A stretch of 15,562 bases of DNA, taken from positions 1 through 15,562 of the forward strand of contig CALHZD010000041.1 of NCBI GenBank assembly GCA_938040985.1. The letters run 5' to 3'. The notes under the pieces are model-generated. The model did not search any database, was not told the DNA's origin, and saw nothing but the letters and a program-made list of their open reading frames with translations. This stretch comes from an uncultured Propionivibrio sp. Its GTDB lineage: Bacteria > Pseudomonadota > Gammaproteobacteria > Burkholderiales > Rhodocyclaceae. The position numbers and the translations under genes are program-made. Shown here piece by piece: positions 15,086 through 15,562 of this stretch; positions within the stretch are counted from its first letter, which is position 1, and every line of letters begins with the position of its first letter.

Positions 15086-15228
15086 CCCGGGCGGGCGCGC
15101 CATATGCTCCCGCCTAATCTTGCCATTCCGCCATCCCAGCCCACGCCTCTCCTCGACGCCCGCCCCAACCGTTTTCCGCGCAAAGCAAAGAAAATGCCGG
15201 CGAATGGCGGGCCCTTTTGCCCTTTCAA
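15086..15228. other. Region downstream of rpoS, no gene
   Basis: This opens the last 477 bp of the window, which hold no credible gene. A weak hairpin GGCGGG/CCCGCC begins near 15092 but lacks a T run, so no clear rpoS terminator was found. The rest of the stretch is described by the repeat entries that follow. Confidence 0.5.
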
Positions 15229-15301
15229 CAAATATTTCGGCAAACGCGCCAGCAAATAATTTCGGCAAGCGTTGCCGCAAATGTTTCAGAAAACGTTCCG
15301 G
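15229..15301 (+). repeat. Three tandem units of about 24 bp
   Basis: Units of 24, 25 and 24 bp: CAAATATTTCGGCAAACGCG (15229), CAAATAATTTCGGCAAGCGT (15253) and CAAATGTTTCAGAAAACGTT (15278), each with four or five further bases. Each contains a small dyad; the middle one holds CGGCAA-GCG-TTGCCG. They lie about 145 bp after the rpoS stop. Confidence 0.65.
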
Positions 15302-15328
15302 AAAATGAGGAAACCTTTTAATTCCTAT

Positions 15329-15362
15329 GCCGCTTTTTTCAGCGCGCGTGCGGGAAAGCCGC
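15329..15362. repeat. Isolated palindromic unit related to 15397-15495
   Basis: GCCGCTTTTTTCAGCGCGCG followed by TGCGGGAAAGCCGC. GCTTT and AAAGC arms flank a GC-rich centre, as in the tandem units downstream. It is separated from them by 34 bp. Confidence 0.45.
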
Positions 15363-15396
15363 CTCTGTCCAGTGCTTCAGGACGCCGGCAATGACC

Positions 15397-15495
15397 GCTT
15401 TTCTAAACGCATGCACGGAGGAAAAGGCTTGGTTTCTGAGCGTATACCGAAAAAAATGACATGCTTCTCTAAGCGCGTGAGCGAAGGAAAAGCGC
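15397..15495 (+). repeat. Three tandem units of about 32 bp
   Basis: Units begin at 15397, 15429 and 15461 (32, 32 and 35 bp). The shared pattern is (C/T)TTCT(A/G)A(A/G)CG(C/T)(A/G)T followed by CG-(G)A-GGAAAA. Purine and pyrimidine arms make each a weak palindrome. No reading frame is kept across the units. Confidence 0.55.
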
Positions 15496-15506
15496 AAAGC
15501 AATCCA

Positions 15507-15540
15507 GTATGGGCCAAGCATAAGCCTGCCGGCCGCAGCG
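15507..15540 (+). repeat. 34-bp direct repeat, right copy
   Basis: GTATGGGCCAAGCATAAGCC (15507-15526) then TGCCGGCCGCAGCG, three mismatches from 11211-11244 and in the same orientation. The similarity may continue in GCGCAA-(C/T)G, and the window ends 22 bp later, so the full repeat may be longer. Confidence 0.75.
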
Positions 15541-15562
15541 GAGCGCAATGACTCGTCGGCCT

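Overview
The window is about 15.6 kb of GC-rich chromosomal DNA. The gene content and the block surE-pcm-nlpD-rpoS point to a betaproteobacterium. The genus cannot be fixed from the sequence. No rRNA, tRNA, CRISPR array, transposase, integrase or phage gene is visible. Thirteen protein genes can be supported. All belong to known families and most serve stress survival, metabolism or the cell envelope.

Layout. 1-290: no gene; two copies of a GC-rich repeat, then a 92-bp dispersed repeat carrying a terminator-like hairpin. 291-1474 (minus strand): mgsA (methylglyoxal synthase), then a universal stress protein gene with its own promoter and a strong intrinsic terminator. 1762-4263 (plus): prfC (release factor 3) and a Cof-type HAD phosphatase. 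4471-5540 (plus): the overlapping pair lrgA-lrgB. 5541-5798: a convergent junction full of small inverted repeats. 5799-7486 (minus): a polyphosphate-glucokinase-type ROK kinase, then an exported ATP-dependent DNA ligase. 7984-8481 (plus): a ferritin. 8753-9724 (minus): a LysR-type regulator. 9725-11548: 1.8 kb without a credible gene. 11549-15085 (plus): surE-pcm-nlpD-rpoS, tightly coupled. 15086-15562: no gene; short tandem palindromic repeats.

The last operon joins a survival nucleotidase (SurE), protein isoaspartate repair (Pcm), an activator of cell-wall amidases (NlpD) and the stationary-phase sigma factor (RpoS). MgsA, Usp, ferritin and LrgAB fit the same starvation and stress theme, but shared regulation is only an inference.

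The least ordinary content is non-coding. Between 10353 and 11200 a composite of four unit types, built on a short CCCGCGT...GGGC core, occurs three times in nearly the same order. Its unit types alternate in orientation, and the last unit of each composite is close to the reverse complement of a preceding type. Single copies of the core occur in the lrgB/ligE junction and near the left end. A separate 34-bp direct repeat brackets the surE-rpoS operon. I found no convincing new protein-based system; the repeat family is the best candidate for something undescribed.
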